DNA of 5,337 bases from Ruaniaceae bacterium (GTDB lineage Bacteria > Actinomycetota > Actinomycetes > Actinomycetales > Actinomycetaceae), in NCBI GenBank assembly GCA_030450655.1, contig JAKDIE010000121.1:1-5337 (forward strand). Direction: 5' to 3'. Below the pieces are notes generated by a model. It ran no database searches and was not told the DNA's origin. It saw only the letters and a list, made by a program, of their open reading frames with translations. Numbering within the stretch: the stretch's first letter is position 1; each line of letters begins with the position of its first letter. Shown one piece after another: positions 5,321 through 5,337 of the stretch. Both the position numbers and the translations under genes were made by a program.

Positions 5321-5337
5321 CACCACCACCGTCTCCG
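5313..5337 (+). CDS. Start of a further operon gene (runs off right edge), unidentified
   Basis: Only eight codons are visible: MNDTTTVS. Support comes from AAGGAG six bases upstream and from the third codon positions after the ATG, nearly all C. The start overlaps the slipin stop by 8 bases, as at the previous junction. An alternative ATG at 5317 (ATGA overlap, reading MTPPPSP) has poorer codon bias and a 10-base spacing. The product cannot be told from this much sequence. Confidence 0.6.

Noticed and set aside
1..5337. CRISPR arrays, tRNA or rRNA genes, complete insertion sequences
   Set aside because: I found no regularly spaced repeats, no cloverleaf-like sequence, and no transposase with terminal inverted repeats.

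Overview
The window looks like chromosomal DNA from a high-GC Gram-positive bacterium (Actinomycetota). GC content is high, third codon positions are G/C-rich, GTG starts are used, and the proteins resemble actinobacterial families. The genus cannot be read from the sequence.

Layout. Positions 1-195 (minus strand) hold the start of a CydD-type ABC exporter subunit, which runs off the left edge. Positions 196-378 are a divergent intergenic region. It carries a stray 38-bp copy of part of the next gene and a plausible promoter. Positions 379-972 (plus) encode a small fused winged-HTH/MNT nucleotidyltransferase protein of the toxin-antitoxin antitoxin type. Positions 973-1423 hold no convincing intact gene. 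This stretch contains a 21-codon ORF coupled to the nucleotidyltransferase stop, three short perfect hairpins and, at its right end, a Crp/Fnr-like palindrome before the nitric oxide reductase gene.

The main unit is a tightly overlapping plus-strand operon from 1424 to beyond the right edge. It contains (1) a quinol-dependent nitric oxide reductase (qNor, norB/norZ type) with all expected heme and FeB ligands; (2) a roughly 212-residue membrane protein with a cytoplasmic cysteine motif (C-x26-C-x2-C-x5-C) and no function I can name; (3) a slipin/stomatin-like SPFH protein; and (4) the first eight codons of another gene. Junctions overlap by 4 (or 1), 8 and 8 bases, so translation is probably coupled.

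Working together (inference). qNor reduces NO to N2O at the membrane with quinol electrons. CydDC is needed to assemble cytochrome bd, a comparatively NO-tolerant oxidase, so the flanks suggest a respiratory locus for NO or low-oxygen stress. The slipin could organise or stabilise the membrane complex, and the cysteine protein could be a metal-binding or redox-sensing accessory. The C-terminal tails of NorB and the cysteine protein share the hexapeptide YSSDRR, the most unexpected link between the two. The HTH-nucleotidyltransferase block between the respiratory genes looks like a decayed accessory toxin-antitoxin remnant.
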